From Treponema berlinense (lineage in GTDB: Bacteria; Spirochaetota; Spirochaetia; Treponematales; Treponemataceae), in contig NZ_FUXC01000010.1 of assembly GCF_900167025.1 (NCBI RefSeq), forward strand, positions 1-64,000: 64,000 nucleotides of DNA, written 5' to 3'. The position numbers and the translations under genes were made by a program. Below, piece by piece: positions 6,773 to 16,094 of the stretch. The notes under the pieces are model-generated. The model made no database searches and was not told the DNA's origin. It was given only the letters and a program-made list of their open reading frames with translations. Numbering within the stretch: the stretch's first letter is position 1; each line of letters begins with the position of its first letter.

Positions 6773-8356
6773 ATGGCTGATTTGAATGAACCTCTTCCTC
6801 CGGTTCCGAAAATTTATCCGGAAGGTTGTTTTTTTGACAAAATCGAGGATATTGCCGGAAAGCACGTTGTTGTTATGGGGCTTGGCCTCAACGGTGGCGG
6901 CGAAGCGAGCGTGCGTTTTTTGCTTAAACATGGAGCTTACGTTCTTGTTACGGACATGAAGACGGCTGAACAGCTTGCTCCGACAATAAAATCGATTTCG
7001 GAAGACCGGGATCTTGATAAAAGCCGGCTTACATACCGTCTTGGCGAGCATAAAATCGAAGATTTTGAAAATGCGGACTGTGTAATTAAAAATCCAGGTG
7101 TAAAATACGACGGAAATAAATTTTTGGCTGCTGCAAAGGCGATTGAAACGGACATCAGCCTGTTTTTGCATTTTACAAAGGCGCCGATTATTGCGGTTAC
7201 CGGTTCTAAGGGAAAAAGCTCGACTGTTAGCGCAATTTACTACGGTTTGAGGGAAGCTGGTTTTGAAGCCTTCCTTGGCGGAAATATTACTGTAAGTCCG
7301 CTGACTTTTCTTGAAAAAACGAGCGGAACTACTCCTGTTGTCCTTGAACTTTCGAGCTGGCAGCTTGCCGACTTGCACGGAAGAAAGGCTCTAAAACCGC
7401 ACATTGCGATCATTACGAAAATTATTCCTGACCACCAGAATTTTTATCATTCGATGCTTGCCTATGTCGCTGACAAAAAACTGATTTACGCTGACCAGAC
7501 TAAGAACGATTTTACGATTCTTGATTTTGATGACGATGCGGCTTGTGACGGCGGAACTTTGATTGACAACTGGGGAAATATTTTTGCAAAAGAAACAAAG
7601 GCCCAGGTTTTGAGATATTCTAAGTCAAAATTGCCGGAAGGCGTTTTTGGCGTATGGCAGGATAAGAACGGAAATGGAATCTGCCGTCTGCCGGAAAAAC
7701 TTTTGAGCCGTTATGCGCAAGGGCACGGAAAGACAACTGACACAATTTTGAAGGAACTTGTTGTTCCCGGAAAACATATGCGTCTTAATGTTTTAAATGC
7801 CGCCCTTGTTCTTGAGCTTATGGGTGTTGCTCCGGAGCAGACTGTCGAGATTTTGGGAAAATGGCACGGAATTGAACATCGTCTTGAATTTTTTCATTCG
7901 TACACGGTCAAATATAAGTCGGGAAATTCCTGTGTTTTTAAATTTTACAACGACAGTGCGGCGACTGTGCCGGAAGCGGCGGCAGAAGCAACCCAGGCTT
8001 TTGGAAAACCTGTTGTTTTTTTGACTGGCGGAACGGACAAGGGACTTGATTTAAGTCCTGTTGCCGATGCGATTTCTAAAAATACGGCTTTTAAACCTTC
8101 TTCGATTTATATGCTTGAAGGAAGTGCCAGCGACAAGATGATCTGCGATTTTAACAGGGCGAATATTTCGTTTAACGGACCTTTTAAAAATCTTGATGAA
8201 ATGCTTAGGTCTCTAAAAAACGATATTTTGTCAAAAAATTGTTCTGGCGAAAAGGTGGTGGTTTTTAGTCCTGGCTCTACGAGTTTTGGAATGTTTACGA
8301 ACGAATTTGACCGCGGAAATCAGTTTAAGGAAAAAGTCCGCGAGATTTTTATATAA
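6773..8356 (+). CDS. murD: UDP-N-acetylmuramoylalanine--D-glutamate ligase (MurD)
   Basis: Adds D-glutamate to UDP-MurNAc-L-Ala. Seen in the 527-residue protein: a Rossmann-like start VVVMGLGLNGGGEASVRFL (residues ~31-49), the ATP loop AVTGSKGKSSTVSAIYYGL (~141-159), the ELSSWQL motif typical of MurD, the carbamylated-lysine region and the C-terminal FLTGGTDKGLDL. It is longer than the usual ~450 residues, with a short N-terminal extension before the UDP-binding domain. TTGGAGG lies 5 bases before the ATG. It completes the murE-ddl-murD group; murF, murC and murG are not in the window. Confidence 0.95.
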   Translation: MADLNEPLPPVPKIYPEGCFFDKIEDIAGKHVVVMGLGLNGGGEASVRFLLKHGAYVLVTDMKTAEQLAPTIKSISEDRDLDKSRLTYRLGEHKIEDFENADCVIKNPGVKYDGNKFLAAAKAIETDISLFLHFTKAPIIAVTGSKGKSSTVSAIYYGLREAGFEAFLGGNITVSPLTFLEKTSGTTPVVLELSSWQLADLHGRKALKPHIAIITKIIPDHQNFYHSMLAYVADKKLIYADQTKNDFTILDFDDDAACDGGTLIDNWGNIFAKETKAQVLRYSKSKLPEGVFGVWQDKNGNGICRLPEKLLSRYAQGHGKTTDTILKELVVPGKHMRLNVLNAALVLELMGVAPEQTVEILGKWHGIEHRLEFFHSYTVKYKSGNSCVFKFYNDSAATVPEAAAEATQAFGKPVVFLTGGTDKGLDLSPVADAISKNTAFKPSSIYMLEGSASDKMICDFNRANISFNGPFKNLDEMLRSLKNDILSKNCSGEKVVVFSPGSTSFGMFTNEFDRGNQFKEKVREIFI

Positions 8357-8388
8357 ACGCAAGACAAGTCCTGGAGAAAATAACAGCT

Positions 8389-9228
8389 ATGAAAAACGCC
8401 GGAAAACTGCATGTAAATCTTATCGCCCTTGATTTGGACGACACTCTTTTGAACGACGAGCGCAAGATAAGCGACAGAAATGTCGAAGTCTTAAAGCGAT
8501 GCGCCCAGCGCGGAATTTACGTTGTTTTGTGTTCCGGCAGGGCAGAAGACGGAATCAAGCCTTTTGTAAGCAGACTGAATATTGCTGCCTTGGAAAGCGG
8601 AAAATATGTAATTGCAATAAACGGCTGCTCTATTTTTGACATGCACAAGCGCATTCAGATTTACAAAAAAACTGTGAGCGGAGAAGTCCTTTTGGAAGCG
8701 CATAAAATTGCTGTTGAAGAAGGTTTTGAAACAGAAGTTTATTCTGACGGCAAGGTTTTTTACAGCAAGGAGACGGACTGGACCTTGCGCGATGTCAGAA
8801 TGTGCGGATTAAATGGAGAGGAAGCTCCAGATTTTGAAAAATTTTTGCTTGAAAACCAGAATTCATTTTTTAAAATGCTGATTCCCGGAGAACCTGAGAA
8901 AATTCAGGAACTGCAAAAAAAATTGAAGGCCAGCCTTGGTGAAAAAGCTGTAATTTTTACGAGCAAACCTTATTTTTTGGAAATTTTGCCACCGGATTGT
9001 GGAAAAGGCGAGGCGATTGAATGGCTTTCTTCTTTTATCGGCATTGACCACAGCACGACTCTTGCTTTTGGCGACAGCATGAATGACGAAAGCATGATTG
9101 AAAAATGCGGTTACGGAGTTGCAATGGTGAACGGAAACGAGCACATAAAAAATATTGCGGATTTTGTGACGGAAAAAACAAACAACGATGACGGTGTTGC
9201 AGACTTTATAGAAAAATATATTCTGTAA
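8389..9228 (+). CDS. HAD-superfamily (Cof-type) phosphatase
   Basis: The 279-residue protein has the HAD phosphatase motifs: motif I LDLDDTLLND with the nucleophile Asp near residue 17, motif II LCSGR, a C2-type cap inserted in the middle, a Lys near GKGEAI (motif III) and motif IV LAFGDSMNDESM. This is the Cof/YidA subfamily, whose members remove phosphate from sugar phosphates, FMN or pyridoxal phosphate; the substrate cannot be told from sequence. It follows murD by 32 bases with GGAG before the ATG and ends at a strong terminator, so it is likely the last gene of the wall operon. Confidence 0.85.
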   Translation: MKNAGKLHVNLIALDLDDTLLNDERKISDRNVEVLKRCAQRGIYVVLCSGRAEDGIKPFVSRLNIAALESGKYVIAINGCSIFDMHKRIQIYKKTVSGEVLLEAHKIAVEEGFETEVYSDGKVFYSKETDWTLRDVRMCGLNGEEAPDFEKFLLENQNSFFKMLIPGEPEKIQELQKKLKASLGEKAVIFTSKPYFLEILPPDCGKGEAIEWLSSFIGIDHSTTLAFGDSMNDESMIEKCGYGVAMVNGNEHIKNIADFVTEKTNNDDGVADFIEKYIL

Positions 9229-9273
9229 AATTTTGCTGGTTAAGATTTTTTGTTATTTACCGCGAATGTCGAT

Positions 9274-9322
9274 AAAAAATGGGCGTCCAAAGACAATTTT
9301 TATCTTTGACGCCCATTTTTTT
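9274..9322. terminator. Bidirectional terminator between convergent genes
   Basis: A stem of about 20 bp (A-rich, then TGGGCGTC and a near-complementary arm) with T runs on both strands serves the HAD gene on plus and purA on minus. Confidence 0.85.
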
Positions 9323-9338
9323 GTTTATCAGTTTTTAA

Positions 9339-10571
9339 TTATTTTTTCCATGGATTTTTGCGGATGAATGTCTCGTCGCGTTCGTATCCTACGGAGATTA
9401 TTCCGACTGGAGTTTTGCAGTAGTCCTCGATAAACTCAACATATTCGCGTGCTTCTTTTGGAAGTTTTGAATATTTGCGGATTTCTTTGAGGGATTTTTT
9501 CCAACCTGTAAATTTCTGGAGAACTGGTTTTGCGTTTTCCATGTCTTCAACATTTGCCGGGAAGTCTGTCACGATTTTTCCGTTGATGTCGTAGGCAATG
9601 CAGGCTTCAATCTGTTCCATTGGATCGTAAATGTCGAGGTGTGTCAAAACGAGGCTGTCGATTGAGTTTACACGGCAGGCATAGCGCAATGCGACAAGGT
9701 CGAGATAACCGCAACGGCGCGCTCTTCCTGTTGTTACTCCGTATTCGCGTCCTGTGTCGCGTACTTTGCGGCAAAGCTCGCTTTCTGCTTCGTCCGAATC
9801 GTTGAATTCTGTCGGCATTGGACCGTTTCCTACGCGTGTTTCGTAAGCCTTAAAAACGCCTAATATTTTGTCTAAATCATGAGGACCGATTCCGCAACCT
9901 GTTGCGGCTCCGGCAGAGCATGAAGCTCCCGAAGAAACATAAGGATATGTTCCTGAGTCAATGTCGAGCATTGCTCCCTGCGCACCTTCAAAAAGAATGT
10001 TGCTTTTGCGGTATTCGTACATTTTTTGAGTAAGGTCAACGCGCATTTTGATAAGCTGGTCTTTGTATTTGTTGATGAATTCTAAATCTTCGCCTTCAAA
10101 CTCATCCATTTTCTGTTTCCAGTCGAGGTCTGCAAGACGAATGCCATCGCGCTGTGATTTTTCTGAATAGGCGATTCCGATTCCGCGGCCTGTTGTTCCA
10201 ATCGGGCGTTTGCGCTGAGAATCGCGCTCTTTGTCCATTTTGCGGTAGCGTGGAAGAATGATGTGTGCACGGTCAGAAATAAAAACGCGTCCTTCCCAGT
10301 TGATTCCGTTGTCTTTGAGCATCTGGAGTTCGTTAAAAAGCGCTTCTGGATCGATAACCATTCCAGCACCTAAAAATACAGATTTGTTTGGATAAAGAAT
10401 TCCACTCGGAACCTGATGAAGAGCAAACTGTTTTCCGTCAACTACGATTGTATGACCTGCATTTGGACCGCCTGCGTAGCGAACAACGTATTCAGCATCT
10501 TCGGCAAGGTAATCAACGATTTTGCCTTTTCCTTCATCACCCCACTGGGCACCAATTACAACGACCTTCAT
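9339..10571 (-). CDS. purA: Adenylosuccinate synthetase
   Basis: Catalyses IMP + aspartate + GTP to adenylosuccinate, the first step from IMP to AMP. The protein opens VVVIGAQWGDEGKGKIVDYL, with the GDEGKGK phosphate loop at the very start. GGPNAGHT, QVPSGIL and the TTGRARRCGYLD region also match. The start at 10571 (MKVVVIG) was chosen because AGGAG lies just upstream; a TTG five codons earlier overlaps that site. Length 410 residues fits the family. An A/T-rich promoter-like stretch (ATGATAAAAT) lies around 10640-10650 on this strand. Confidence 0.95.
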   Translation of the reverse strand: MKVVVIGAQWGDEGKGKIVDYLAEDAEYVVRYAGGPNAGHTIVVDGKQFALHQVPSGILYPNKSVFLGAGMVIDPEALFNELQMLKDNGINWEGRVFISDRAHIILPRYRKMDKERDSQRKRPIGTTGRGIGIAYSEKSQRDGIRLADLDWKQKMDEFEGEDLEFINKYKDQLIKMRVDLTQKMYEYRKSNILFEGAQGAMLDIDSGTYPYVSSGASCSAGAATGCGIGPHDLDKILGVFKAYETRVGNGPMPTEFNDSDEAESELCRKVRDTGREYGVTTGRARRCGYLDLVALRYACRVNSIDSLVLTHLDIYDPMEQIEACIAYDINGKIVTDFPANVEDMENAKPVLQKFTGWKKSLKEIRKYSKLPKEAREYVEFIEDYCKTPVGIISVGYERDETFIRKNPWKK

Positions 10572-10737
10572 AAAAAGCTCCTGCAAAACAAAAAACTAAA
10601 TTTGTGTCGCCTCTGCAAGGGGTTCTCACAAACGGCACTAATTTTATCATAAAAAAAGTTCTTATTCAATTAAACAAGACATTAACTGGGCGCAACAGGA
10701 AAAGACTGTGCTGTTTTTGCCTGTACGCCGATTAAAA

Positions 10738-12396
10738 TCAGTTTTTTTCCCGCAGTTCTACGCGACGGATTTTGCCGGAAATTGTTTTTGGAAGGCTTTC
10801 GACAAATTCGATTATGCGAGGATGTTTGTATGCCGCCGTCTTTGACTTCATAAACTCAAAAAGTTCGAGTTTTAGCTCTTTTGTAGGTTCAAAGCCTTTG
10901 TTTAAAACAACGGTTGCCTTTATTGCCTGGCCGCGTTTTTCGTCTGGAACGCCAGTTACCGCGCATTCAAGAATCGCTGGATGCAAAAGAAGCACGCTTT
11001 CTACTTCAAAAGGGCTTACTCTGTAGCCGGAAGTTTTTATCACGTCGTCTTTGCGTCCTATAAACCAAATGTATCCGTCTTCGTCGTAATATGCAACGTC
11101 GCCGGTGTAATAGTCGTCTCCATTAAATACTTTTTTTGTCTGTTCTTCATTTTTGTAGTAGCCGGAAAAAAGTCCTGTCGGGCGCTGACCGTGCAGGTGG
11201 AGGACAATCGAGCCTTCTTCGTTTGGAGGACATCTTGTTCCGTCTGGCCGGACAATTTCCAAATCATAGCCAGGAGCAGGTTTTCCCATTGAGCCTGGTT
11301 TTATTTTCATTCCAGGAAAGTTCCCTGCAAGAACAGTTGTTTCTGTCTGACCAAATGCTTCGTGCATTTCGAGGCCTGTTGCGTCGTAGACTTTCTCGTA
11401 AAGCTCCGGAGGAAGGGCTTCTCCTGCCGTCACAATGTGCTTTAAGGCTGACAGGTCGTATTTTTTTATGTCTGCTTTAACCATGAAGCGGAAAGTTGTC
11501 GGCGGCGCACAGAAAGTTGTAACTCGGTATTTTGAAATGATTTCGATTGTTTTTGACGGCGAAAAAGTTGTCATGTCGTAAACCATTACCGCAGAACCGC
11601 AGATCCACTGTCCGTAGATTTTTCCCCACATAGCCTTTGCCCAGCCGGTTTCTGCGACCGAAAGATGAAGTCCTCCGTCCATAACGTTCTGCCAGTATTT
11701 AGCAGTAACAATGTGTCCGAGAGGGTAGGTAAAGTTGTGCTGAACCATTTTTGGGTTTCCGCTTGTGCCGGAAGTAAAGTAAACGAGCATTGTGTCGCTG
11801 TTTTTTGTCGGGCGGTCGCTTTCTGAATCAAAATCTTCGGCTTTAAAATTTTCAATTTCGTCGTAGTAGCTGAGCCAGCCGTCGCGATTTTTTCCGACTG
11901 TTACAATATTTTTGACTGTCGGTGAATTTTTGAGGGCAGATTCAATTCTTGTCTGAACCTCGTCATCTTCGTACGAAACTATCATTTTGATTTCGGCGGC
12001 ATTTGTCCGGTATTCAATGTCTTTTGTTAAAAGCTGGTTTGTTGCAGGAACAGCAATTGCTCCGATTCTGTGCAGTGCAAGCAGAAAGAACCAGAATTCG
12101 TAGCGGCGGCGCAAAATAAGCATAACCGTGTCGCCTTTTTTGATTCCGTGGAGCTTTAAAAATTCGGCGGTCTGTTTTGAACGTTCCGAAATTTGGCTGA
12201 AAGTAAAATGATGGCTTTCGAGAGTGTCGTCGCACCAAACCATTGCAAGCTTTGAAGGAACAGTTTGCGCATAGCGGTCTACAATGTCGTAGGCAAAATT
12301 GAAATTTGCTGGAATCTTAAGTTTAAAATTTTTCTTTAAATCTTCGTAATCAGTGTATACTGTCTCGTCCTGAACGAAATCTTTGTAAAAGTTCAT
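10738..12396 (-). CDS. AMP-forming acyl-CoA synthetase (medium-chain/ACSM-like)
   Basis: Activates a carboxylic acid with ATP to an acyl-adenylate and then to the CoA thioester. The 552-residue protein has the adenylating-enzyme motifs: VYFTSGTSGNPKMVQH (about residues 208-223), FGQTETT, YTGDVAYYDEDGYIWFIGR with the hinge Asp, and the C-terminal catalytic lysine in PKTISGKIRR. Its opening (FNFAYDIVDRYAQTVPSK, HHFTFSQISERS) is closer to the butyryl/benzoyl-CoA (ACSM-like) group than to acetyl-CoA synthetase. The real acid is unknown. AGGA precedes the ATG. A long imperfect hairpin (about 10690-10735) follows its stop and may end the transcript. Confidence 0.88.
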   Translation of the reverse strand: MNFYKDFVQDETVYTDYEDLKKNFKLKIPANFNFAYDIVDRYAQTVPSKLAMVWCDDTLESHHFTFSQISERSKQTAEFLKLHGIKKGDTVMLILRRRYEFWFFLLALHRIGAIAVPATNQLLTKDIEYRTNAAEIKMIVSYEDDEVQTRIESALKNSPTVKNIVTVGKNRDGWLSYYDEIENFKAEDFDSESDRPTKNSDTMLVYFTSGTSGNPKMVQHNFTYPLGHIVTAKYWQNVMDGGLHLSVAETGWAKAMWGKIYGQWICGSAVMVYDMTTFSPSKTIEIISKYRVTTFCAPPTTFRFMVKADIKKYDLSALKHIVTAGEALPPELYEKVYDATGLEMHEAFGQTETTVLAGNFPGMKIKPGSMGKPAPGYDLEIVRPDGTRCPPNEEGSIVLHLHGQRPTGLFSGYYKNEEQTKKVFNGDDYYTGDVAYYDEDGYIWFIGRKDDVIKTSGYRVSPFEVESVLLLHPAILECAVTGVPDEKRGQAIKATVVLNKGFEPTKELKLELFEFMKSKTAAYKHPRIIEFVESLPKTISGKIRRVELREKN

Positions 12397-12472
12397 TTTT
12401 TAGTCCTAAAATATATTGAAATGTGCGTTCTTTTAATTAGACACTGAATTTTTTTAAAGGTTGCAGAAAAAC

Positions 12473-13354
12473 TTATTTATTTACAGCTTTTATGATTGAA
12501 TCTACGTTTTTTACGATTGATTCTGCAATTTCTGGTTTATTCATCGTGTAAATGTGAATTCCGCGGATTCCGTTTGAAATTAAATCTATAATCTGGTCGG
12601 TGGCATAAGCGATTCCTGCCTGCTTCATAGCTTCGCTGTCGTGCCGGAAACGGTCGCAAAAAGACAGGAGTTTGCGCGGAATGTATGCATTTGAAAGGTC
12701 TACCATTTTGCTTACCTGGTTTGCGTTTGTAATCGGCATAATTCCTGCTAGAACAGGAACGTGGATTCCTGCTGACTGGAGGCGGTACAAAAATGAATAA
12801 AGCATATCGTTGTCAAAAATCATCTGCGTAGTCAAAAAATCGACTCCAGCTTCGACTTTGTGCTTTAAGTTTTCGATGTCTGTGTCGCGGTTTGAGCTTT
12901 CCGGATGTCCTTCCGGATAACATGCTCCTCCTACACAAAATCCGTTTTGCTTTAAGAGCGGGACAAGGTCGGAAGCGTGGAAAAATCCTGAAGGAAAAAG
13001 GTTTTCGCCTTCAAAAGTGTCTTTTGGCAAGTCTCCTCGCAAGGCAAGCACGTTGTTTATGTTTTTTTGTTTGAGGGTTTGAATTGTCTGCAAAAGCTGT
13101 TCTTTTGTCGAGCGGACGCAAGTTAAGTGGGCAAGAGATGCTGTTCCTGAATTTTCGACAGCCTGTGCAAGGTCAGAAGTGTTTGTCTGTGTTGAACCGC
13201 CTGCTCCGTACGTTATTGAGATAAAATCCGGCTTGAGAGAACTTAAAGAAAGCGCGGTTTTTTTTACTGAATCAAAAGCCTCCTGTTTTTTTGGAGGGAA
13301 AATTTCAAAAGATATGGTAACTTTTTTAGAGTTTAAGATTTCGCTGATTTTCAT
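12473..13354 (-). CDS. metF: Methylenetetrahydrofolate reductase
   Basis: Reduces 5,10-methylene-THF to 5-methyl-THF, the methyl donor for methionine synthesis or for acetyl-CoA synthesis where that pathway exists. The 293-residue TIM-barrel protein shows ISFEIFPPKKQEAFDSV at residues ~14-30, SITYGAGGST, HLTCV, NVLALRGD and QMIFDND, all standard MTHFR segments. Length fits bacterial MetF without the eukaryotic regulatory domain. It lies downstream of the rqcH-like gene behind a GC-rich repeat. Fhs and FolD, the two preceding steps from formate, are also in this window. Confidence 0.95.
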   Translation of the reverse strand: MKISEILNSKKVTISFEIFPPKKQEAFDSVKKTALSLSSLKPDFISITYGAGGSTQTNTSDLAQAVENSGTASLAHLTCVRSTKEQLLQTIQTLKQKNINNVLALRGDLPKDTFEGENLFPSGFFHASDLVPLLKQNGFCVGGACYPEGHPESSNRDTDIENLKHKVEAGVDFLTTQMIFDNDMLYSFLYRLQSAGIHVPVLAGIMPITNANQVSKMVDLSNAYIPRKLLSFCDRFRHDSEAMKQAGIAYATDQIIDLISNGIRGIHIYTMNKPEIAESIVKNVDSIIKAVNK

Positions 13355-13426
13355 GGTTTTTGAGTTTAACAGAAAAATGTTTTGTAATCTATATTTTGAA
13401 AAAATCTGTGCTTTGCGGAAAAAACT

Positions 13427-13555
13427 GCGTCAGGGGCTGTTAGCCGCGAAAGCGGTTCGGACGCGCTTGCGCGGCTGAACGGAAAAATTGCGCGGCAATT
13501 TTATAACGCAAAGACCCGGCGGGCTGTCCTGGCAAGGTCAGCCCGGACGCCCGAA
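13427..13555. repeat. GC-rich palindromic intergenic block between rqcH-like gene and metF
   Basis: It contains several small perfect hairpins: CCGC/GCGG, ATTGC/GCAAT and GGGCTG/CAGCCC around a CCTGGCAAGG loop. It opens AGGGGCTGT, as does the element at 27829. It probably belongs to a dispersed treponemal repeat group but is too diverged for firm alignment by eye. Confidence 0.5.
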
Positions 13556-13557
13556 AG

Positions 13558-15153
13558 TTAAAATTCGCTCTGATTTTCTTCCAGCTGCCTTAAAATTGCA
13601 GAATCCATTTTTATGTGAAGATTTTTTTCGTTGGAAGGCAGAACAAGTCCTTTTGGGCCGTTTTTTGCGCGGCGAAGGTGTTTGACCTGTGTGTAATAGA
13701 GGTCGGCTTCTGCGTTTTTGCGCGCCTTTGAGTAATAAACCGCAAGGTTTCCGGCGGTGAGCATAATTTCGAGCGGAACTGTTTTTCCTGACCTTGCCTT
13801 TATAAAGACATAGCCTCCCGGATAATCGCGCGTATGAAACCACAAATCTGCTCCTTTTACATAATGGCGCAAAAGCTCGTCGTTTTCTGTGGCATCGCGT
13901 CCAACAAGAATGGTCCAGCCTTTTAATTCGTAAGAAAGTCCCGGCCGTTCGCTCTGTTCCTGCTGCCGCGGTTTTTGCTGTTTGCGCAGGAGCTGTTCGA
14001 GTTTGACGGGATTTTTTTCTGCGAGCATTGAATTGTATTTTTGGTCGAGTTCGGAAATTTGTTTTTTTGAGAGGAGTATGTCGTGCTCCAAATCTTCGAG
14101 ACCGTGGCTTTGTTTTTTGTAAGTTTCGTAGTATTTTGCGGCGTTTTCGTGCGCTGATTTTTTCGGGTCGATTTTTATGTGGACTTTTTTGCCGTTTTCA
14201 AAGTCTTCGCAATCGAGGTAGCCGGAAGAAGCCTGCCCGTTTGTAAACATATAGCTGTAGGAAAGAATTAAATCTCCCCAGTGTTTCCATTGTTCTGCAT
14301 TTAAAAAATCGCTTCGTTTTTGCTCAAGTTTTTCGAGCGCGTTTTCGAGCCTTGTTTTGTGCGAATTGTACCATTTTTCTGCCTGTTCGAGCAGTTTTTC
14401 GGTCGAAGTCCGTGAAGCGTTTTGAGAATAGAATAAATCGACTTTTTCGTTAAATGAAAGTTCTTTTGAGGTTTGTCCGCTGTTTTTTTTGTCTTTTAAG
14501 CCTTTTAAATTTTCCGAAGAATTTTGGATTTGATTAAAATCGCGGACTGGAAATTTTTGAAGGCTGAGTTTTTCTTCTTCGAGTTTTTCTTTTTCCGTCA
14601 AATCCGTCAAATTTTTAATTTCCGGCAAAACGAGGATTTCGCCCGAAAGTTCGCCTTTTGCAGGACGGCGGTAAAAACTGTCAAAAATCACATTTTCTTT
14701 ATTGCATAAAAAAATATTTCCTGCGTTTGACCAAAGCCTTATGTAAAGATTTAATTCTTCAATTCCGTCTTCCTCGGCCTGGATTTTTTTCTTTTTTGCA
14801 AATTTTTCCTGGGCGGCAGGCATTACGTAAACCGGACCTTCGCGGTATGTTGAAATTTTTATAATCCGTTCTTTGCCGAGCTGTCTGCATTCTGTAATTT
14901 TTGCGCCTTTTATTCTTGAGCGAAGAATTTCGTTAAAACGCAGAGGTTTTTCGTTTTTGGGAATTTTTCTTTTTACTTCGTTGAGCCTGCATTCGCCTGC
15001 GGCAAGGCAGATAAAAACTGTTTTTGGAACGCCGGGTTTGTAAGTATAAAGCGCAATAGAATCAAATGAAGGCTGTACAATTTCCTGAATAAACGAGCCT
15101 GTCAAATCCAGTTCTTTTAAGATTAAATCGATTTCGTTACAGTTGAGTGACAT
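13558..15153 (-). CDS. NFACT-family protein, RqcH-like ribosome quality control factor
   Basis: RqcH binds split 50S subunits with stalled peptidyl-tRNA and adds alanine tails that mark the chain for degradation. The 531-residue protein has the family plan: NFACT-N domain (residues ~1-180), two helix-hairpin-helix/coiled-coil parts (~240-400) and the NFACT-R domain with LWFHTRDYPGGYVFIKA (~440-460). In B. subtilis RqcH an Asp-Arg pair (97/98) is needed for tailing; the matching place reads GKERII (E95, R96), a conservative change. Such proteins were formerly annotated as fibronectin-binding. No strong Shine-Dalgarno sequence is seen. A perfect hairpin separates it from adk. Confidence 0.88.
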   Translation of the reverse strand: MSLNCNEIDLILKELDLTGSFIQEIVQPSFDSIALYTYKPGVPKTVFICLAAGECRLNEVKRKIPKNEKPLRFNEILRSRIKGAKITECRQLGKERIIKISTYREGPVYVMPAAQEKFAKKKKIQAEEDGIEELNLYIRLWSNAGNIFLCNKENVIFDSFYRRPAKGELSGEILVLPEIKNLTDLTEKEKLEEEKLSLQKFPVRDFNQIQNSSENLKGLKDKKNSGQTSKELSFNEKVDLFYSQNASRTSTEKLLEQAEKWYNSHKTRLENALEKLEQKRSDFLNAEQWKHWGDLILSYSYMFTNGQASSGYLDCEDFENGKKVHIKIDPKKSAHENAAKYYETYKKQSHGLEDLEHDILLSKKQISELDQKYNSMLAEKNPVKLEQLLRKQQKPRQQEQSERPGLSYELKGWTILVGRDATENDELLRHYVKGADLWFHTRDYPGGYVFIKARSGKTVPLEIMLTAGNLAVYYSKARKNAEADLYYTQVKHLRRAKNGPKGLVLPSNEKNLHIKMDSAILRQLEENQSEF

Positions 15154-15201
15154 AAAAAGGTTGGTTTTTTGTTTGAAAAAAAATGTCTAAAACTTTTATT
15201 A

Positions 15202-15223
15202 CCGTACAGAACAAACTGTACGG
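15202..15223 (-). terminator. Hairpin downstream of adk
   Basis: A perfect 8-bp stem CCGTACAG/CTGTACGG with a 6-base loop. The T-run on the minus strand is not immediate, so it may be a processing or partial terminator structure rather than a full terminator. Confidence 0.45.
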
Positions 15224-15280
15224 CAATAAGTAGTTTGAGCTTAAGCGGCTATAATTTTTGAGGCTTAAGCCCTCTTAAAT

Positions 15281-15910
15281 TTATTTTTTAAATTTTGCTT
15301 TGAATTCTTCGAGAACTTTTTCTGGAGCTGGGCGCGCGTCGATGTCTACGAGGTTTCCTTTTTCCTTGTAAAAATCAATGAGCGGAGCTGTAGATTTTCT
15401 GTAAACTACGAGTCTGTTCTGAATTGATTCTGTTTTGTCGTCGTCGCGGGTGTAAAGTTCTCCGCCGCATTTGTCGCATTTTCCTTCAACTTTTGGCGGA
15501 TTGAACTTGACGTGGTACATCTGTCCGCAGTCTTTGCAGCATACGCGGCCACCAAGACGCTCAACAACAGCTTCGTCTGCAATGTCGAAATTTACGGCAG
15601 CGTCGATTTTTGCAAAAGATTCGAGCGCTTCTGCCTGAGGAATTGTGCGTGGAAAACCGTCCAAAATATAACCGTTTGCTGTGTCCGGCTGAGAAAGTCT
15701 GTCTTTTACAAGACCGATTGTAATTTCGTCGCTTACCAAACCGCCGGCGTCAATAATCGCCTTTGCTTTTTTGCCAAGTTCAGTTCCGTTTTTAATGTTC
15801 TCGCGGAAAATGTCGCCTGTCGAAATGTGTGGAATGTTAAAAGCCTTTGCTGCTTCCTTTGCAAGAGTTCCTTTTCCAGCTCCTGGAGGTCCTAAAAAAA
15901 TAAAATTCAT
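15281..15910 (-). CDS. adk: Adenylate kinase, zinc-lid type
   Basis: Interconverts ATP + AMP and 2 ADP. It opens MNFIFLGPPGAGKGTLAKEA with the P-loop at residues 7-14. DGFPRTIPQAEAL is the NMP-binding motif. The LID carries four cysteines (CCKDC...CDKCGG), so it should bind zinc as in Gram-positive enzymes. The start at 15910 has GGAG 7 bases upstream; the TTG four codons earlier overlaps that site and was rejected. The 209-residue length is that of the long-lid form. Confidence 0.95.
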   Translation of the reverse strand: MNFIFLGPPGAGKGTLAKEAAKAFNIPHISTGDIFRENIKNGTELGKKAKAIIDAGGLVSDEITIGLVKDRLSQPDTANGYILDGFPRTIPQAEALESFAKIDAAVNFDIADEAVVERLGGRVCCKDCGQMYHVKFNPPKVEGKCDKCGGELYTRDDDKTESIQNRLVVYRKSTAPLIDFYKEKGNLVDIDARPAPEKVLEEFKAKFKK

Positions 15911-15938
15911 CGTTTTCTCCAAAAAATTATTGTAAAAT

Positions 15939-16064
15939 GGGCGTCCCCTCGCTTGCGCTCGGGTCGTGCGTTACGTTGCTCGGTAACCCTCGGCCTCCTC
16001 GGTCGCACAACAAAGTTGCGCTCCCTGCGGTGGCTGGCTTTGCCACAACTCCATGCACTAACGC
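15939..16064 (+). repeat. Palindrome-rich dispersed element, family 1 (upstream of adk)
   Basis: It starts GGGCGTCCCC, then has a CGC/GCG hairpin, GGTCGTGCGTTACGTTGCTC, several further palindromes, and ends ACTAACGC. Same ends and core as 6649-6744 (inverted) and the polA insert at 41274. It fills the space between adk and the RarA fusion gene. Confidence 0.7.
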
Positions 16065-16094
16065 TTTTCTAATATATCAAAAAATCTTCCTAAC

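Noticed and set aside
6635-7378. Minus-strand frame of 247 codons over the repeat and murD
   Set aside because: Shadow frame with no domain or start signal; murD is certain.
10587-10737. Structured RNA in the purA leader (TTTGTG/CACAAA stem with an inner stem)
   Set aside because: The stem is short and weak and no known purine riboswitch core is seen.
13558-15153. Fibronectin-binding adhesin
   Set aside because: The name is an old one for the NFACT family; there is no signal peptide and the domains are those of RqcH.
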